Assembly: GCA_043228905.1 (NCBI GenBank)
Contig: JBHGNT010000009.1
Location: forward strand, 16,740,001-16,804,000
Direction of reading: 5' to 3'
Length of the DNA stretch: 64,000 nucleotides
Origin: Azolla caroliniana
Lineage: Eukaryota; Polypodiophyta
Numbering within the stretch: the first letter of the stretch is position 1; every line of letters starts with the position of its first letter. Shown here in pieces: positions 61,244 to 64,000 of the stretch. The notes under the pieces are model-generated. The model was given only the letters and a program-made list of their open reading frames with translations, did not search any database and was not told the DNA's origin. Both the position numbers and the translations under genes were made by a program.

Positions 61244-63084
61244 AGGATCAGGTGATATCCGTCTTCAAAGAGCTCCACGCGAGAGTGGAAAGAGAAACCG
61301 GCCGGAAGTTGAAGGCGGTTCGAGCAGATAACGGAGGAGAATACCGGGGGCAGTTCGAGGAGTTCTACCGCTCGAGGGGAATCCGGCTCGAATTTACCGT
61401 GCCGAAGACGCCAGAACTAAACGGACTGGCCGAGAGGATGAACCGGACCATAATGGAGAGGGTCCGGAGTATGCTAGCGCATGCAAAACTACCCAGGAAG
61501 TTTTGGGTTGAGGCACTGTCGACGGCGACATATGTGATAAATAGATCACCCTCAGTACCCTTGGACGGAGACACGCCACAGAGAGTCTGGACCGGTAAGG
61601 AAGTGTCCTACCGGCATCTGAAGGTGTTCGGGTGTCTCGCGTACGTGCATGTAGCTAAGGACCGGAGAGGAAAGTTAGATCCAAAGACCTGGCCATGCAT
61701 ATTCCTCGGTTACGGTGACGATGAGTTCAACTACCGAGTGTGGGACCTGGTTGACAAGAAAGTATTCCGGAGTCGAGATATTATCTTCATGGAGGACAAG
61801 ACGCTCGCCGACTGGGAGTCGAAGAAGAAGATAATGAACTCCGAGTTGACCGGTAAGGATCGACTCTACGATGAGCAAACCCAACCGGCAAGAGACCGGT
61901 TAGCATTCGAGGGACCAGCCGGTTACGGTGAGGACACCGAACAGGCTGAAGAAGAAGTAGAGGAAGCTGAAACCGGAACCAGCCAAGACCCCGAATCGGA
62001 TTCGGATGAAGAGCAAATGGAGGAGCCCGTTACCGAAGCCCGAAGACGGAGATACCCTCTCAGAGAGAGAAGGGCCCCCCGGAGATTTTCGGATGCAGAG
62101 CATGTTCTGCTGACCGATGAGGGGGAGCCAGAAAGCTTTGAAGAAGCAAAGGATGACACCCACAACCGCAAATGGTTAAGTGCCATGCAGGACGAGATGG
62201 ATTCCTTGCATGAGAACCATACATACGAATTGGTGGAGTTGCCGAAAGGAAAGCGGGCACTCCGAAACAAGTGGGTGTACAAGTTGACACCGGGAGATGT
62301 CGGCAACCCCCCAAGATACAAAGCTAGGATCGTGGTGAAGGGGTTCCAGCAGAAGAAGGGTGTGGATTTCGATGAGATATTTGCCCCGGTAGTAAAGATG
62401 ACCTCCATCCGGACGGTGCTGAGTATAGCGGCAAGCATGGACCTCGAGGTAGAGCAGCTAGATGTGAAGACGGCATTCCTTCATGGTGACCTCGAAGAGG
62501 AGATCTACATGCAGCAACCGGAAGGATTCGTGGAGAAAGGGAAGGAGCACCTGGTTTGCCAGTTGAAGAAGAGCCTCTACGGGTTGAAGCAGGCCCCCCG
62601 GCAATGGTACCGGAAGTTCGACTCCTTCATGACCGATCAAGGGTACCACAAGACGCAGGCTGATCACTGTGTGTTTGTGAAGAAGTTCGAAGGAGACGAC
62701 TTCCTGATACTCCTTCTATATGTGGATGACATGTTGATCGTCAGACGGGACCAAGTCAAAATACGGATGCTGAAGAAGGCTCTCAACCGGACCTTCTCAA
62801 TGAAAGACTTGGGTCCGGCAAGACAGATGTTGGGGATGCATATTATCCGGAGCCGGGCAGCGAAGCAATTATGGCTGTCACAGGAGAAGTACGTGACAAA
62901 GGTGCTTCACCGGTTCAACATGTCAGATGCGAAACCAGTCGGATCGACACTCCCGGCAAATTGTAGGCTATCTGGTAAGCAAAGCCCGAAGACGAAAGCA
63001 GAGAAGGCGGATATGATGAGGATTCCATATGCCTCTGCCGTCGAGAGCTTAATGTACGCAATGGTGTGTACCGGCCGGATATAG
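61244..63084 (+). pseudogene. pol: Copia D integrase end and reverse transcriptase
   Basis: Open from the G junction to a TAG at 63082-63084. Integrase: VERETGRKLKAVRADNGGEY (second D), LNGLAERMNRTIMERVRSML (E), FWVEALSTATYVINRSPS, LKVFGCLAYVHVAKDRRGK, SRDIIFMED. RT: VVKGFQQKKGVDFDEIFAPV, VKTAFLHGDLEEEIYMQQPE, KKSLYGLKQAPRQWY, catalytic YVDD at 62719-62730, followed by MLIVRRD where B has MLIVGQD. A 1-nt loss near 63075 ends the frame in MVCTGRI. More than 600 codons free of stops make this the best part of D. Confidence 0.91.
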
Positions 63085-63306
63085 GATACGCAGTCGGAGT
63101 GGTAAGCCGGTTTATGAGCAATCCCAGCAAGGAGCACTGGAACGCGGTCAAATGGATACTCCGGTACTTGAAGGGCACTCCGAATATGTGTCTCCGATTC
63201 GGTTCCGGAAAACCTCAACTTGACGGTTTTACCGATTCGGACATGTCAGCTGATGTGGATACCAGCCGGTCTACATCCGGGTATCTAATGACATATGCAG
63301 GGGGAG
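63066..63306 (+). pseudogene. pol: Copia D RNase H, truncated
   Basis: In the next frame: RPDIGYAVGVVSRFMSNPSK, WNAVKWILRYLKGTPNMCL, DGFTDSDMSADVDTSRSTSG and YLMTYAGG. The domain then stops short: where the lineage goes on with AVSWQS and ALSTTEAEY, the LTR begins instead. About 130 codons with two catalytic positions are gone. The join is within GGGGGAG (63300-63306). Confidence 0.88.
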
Positions 63307-63683
63307 TGTTGGGATTTCGGTCCCTCCGGATGGGATGTCCGGAGATGAATGACGGCAAGCCCGGTTGCGGTTACGGAACCGGAGGATGAAGAGTACCCGG
63401 CATGAAGCCGGATGAAGAGTACCCCGGCTACGGAGCCGGATGACGAAGACCCGGTTTCGGATCCGGATGATGAAGACCGCGGCTACGGAGCCGGATGACG
63501 AATGTACCCGGAGAGAGATCCGGATGCGGGGACATATTTGTGAATATGTTTACCAAGGGCCCTCGAGGCTATATTTGTAGATAGCCCGAAAGTCATATGT
63601 GTATAAATATGACTTAGGGCAAACAGTTGATGTTGTTGCTCATTTTTCTGGTTTTCCACTTAGAGAGAGAGCTAAGTGAGCAG

Positions 63684-63714
<31 letters not shown>

Positions 63715-64000
63715 GAAGAGGTCGTTGCCTCTGTGTATTACCGCCGCCTGTGGCGAAGACAGTGAGCTGAAGGTTGTTGCCTCGTAGCTTCACCATTGTA
63801 CATCTCTGCTTGTAGTGATAGTTGGAGTTTGAGGACTCCCGTGGTTTTTCCCATTTAGGGTTTTCCACGTAAAACATCCTGTGTACTCTTCTCTCTATTG
63901 TCTTCGTGCATTTTGTATTTCCTGTTTTCTGAGAGTTGATCTATTCCTCGGTTTTGGCCGAGCACTGTTTTCCGACAGGGAGCTGTTTCGTGGCAGTCGA
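63307..64000 (+). repeat. 3' LTR of Copia D
   Basis: Starts TGTTGGGATTTCGGTCCC. It shares with the 5' LTR the dyads (63532-63616), TATAAATA, a GA tract (63685-63713), the GTCGTTGCCTC block and the U5 block GTGGTTTTTCCC / GGGTTTTCCACGTAAA. The end is probably just past the window. It is much diverged and its tandem units are short and irregular. Confidence 0.88.
63685..63713. repeat. (GA)n microsatellite in the 3' LTR of D
   Basis: About 29 bp of AG units; the 5' LTR has a shorter GAGAGAGAGAGAAAGAG at the same place (38383-38399). Confidence 0.93.

Larger units (their letters stand above)
37822..64000 (+). mobile_element. Copia D, Tork/Tnt1-like, hosting E and G
   Basis: Plus-strand Copia: 5' LTR 37822-38668, primer site 38671-38683, Gag 38698-39314 and 55159 onward, protease, integrase split at 56143/61244, RT, and a cut RNase H joined to the 3' LTR at 63307. 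Removing E (with ACGC) and G (with AGGAT) rejoins the protein frame at both points. It is inserted in the Gag of C after ATGCC (37817-37821). Decay is moderate: stops mostly of CAA/CAG/CGA to TAA/TAG/TGA type. Confidence 0.94.

Noticed and set aside
63066-63389. A 107-codon frame with a novel C-terminus after RNase H
   Set aside because: The last part is translated LTR sequence after the deletion join at 63306.
1-64000. Host protein genes, tRNA or rRNA genes
   Set aside because: Every long frame that I could identify belongs to a mobile element; the tRNA-like words are primer binding sites next to LTRs.

Overview
The window is plant nuclear DNA made almost entirely of transposable elements. 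The lineages are typical of a land plant with a large genome: Tork/Tnt1-like and other Copia elements, Tat/Athila-like and other Gypsy elements, and L1-type LINEs. I cannot name the species. A non-flowering plant is possible from the LINE and Gypsy types, but that is a guess. I found no host gene, rRNA, tRNA gene or CRISPR array. Letters A to M are my own labels; L1a and L2 are LINEs.

Layout. 1-4969: Copia A on the minus strand, inserted in Copia B (plus strand, 4970-8973, 3' half only). 8974-10604: unassigned, with an 85-bp tandem repeat. 10610-16349: Copia J, full length and decayed. 16355-19526: remnants, namely a minus-strand LINE tail, a plus-strand LINE (L1a) and a Gypsy integrase tail (M). 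19527-19944: solo LTR (K) of the J family. 19945 to about 29740: decayed Gypsy I on the minus strand, split by Gypsy H (20710-27788). 29741-30962: unassigned. 30963-32364: L1-type LINE L2.

The right half is a five-level nest. LINE L2 is cut by Gypsy C (minus strand; its 5' end lies beyond the window). C is cut by Tork-like Copia D (37822 to the window end). D is cut by Gypsy E (39315-55158) and by element G (56144-61243). E is cut by element F (44033-52731). Target-site duplications and rejoined reading frames support F, E, G and H directly. The order agrees with LTR divergence: F shows no difference by eye, E about 3 in 705, G 7 in 434, and D is strongly diverged.

The most interesting system is the F/G family. 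Both are Tat-like in Gag, and F also in protease and integrase. Both carry a long coiled-coil protein gene downstream of, or fused to, gag. F has lost the reverse transcriptase core in frame yet has identical LTRs. G has lost all of pol and fuses gag directly to the coiled-coil gene. Both seem to be mobilised in trans. Both have a conserved stem-loop, not a polypurine tract, directly before the 3' LTR, and both share two hairpins in U5.

The C/E/H Gypsy lineage shares 4-bp target duplications, a DHG-type protease motif and a conserved GGATTTTTA site at which pol lies in the -1 frame relative to gag-protease. The E and H copies also share an unusual primer site; that of C is outside the window.
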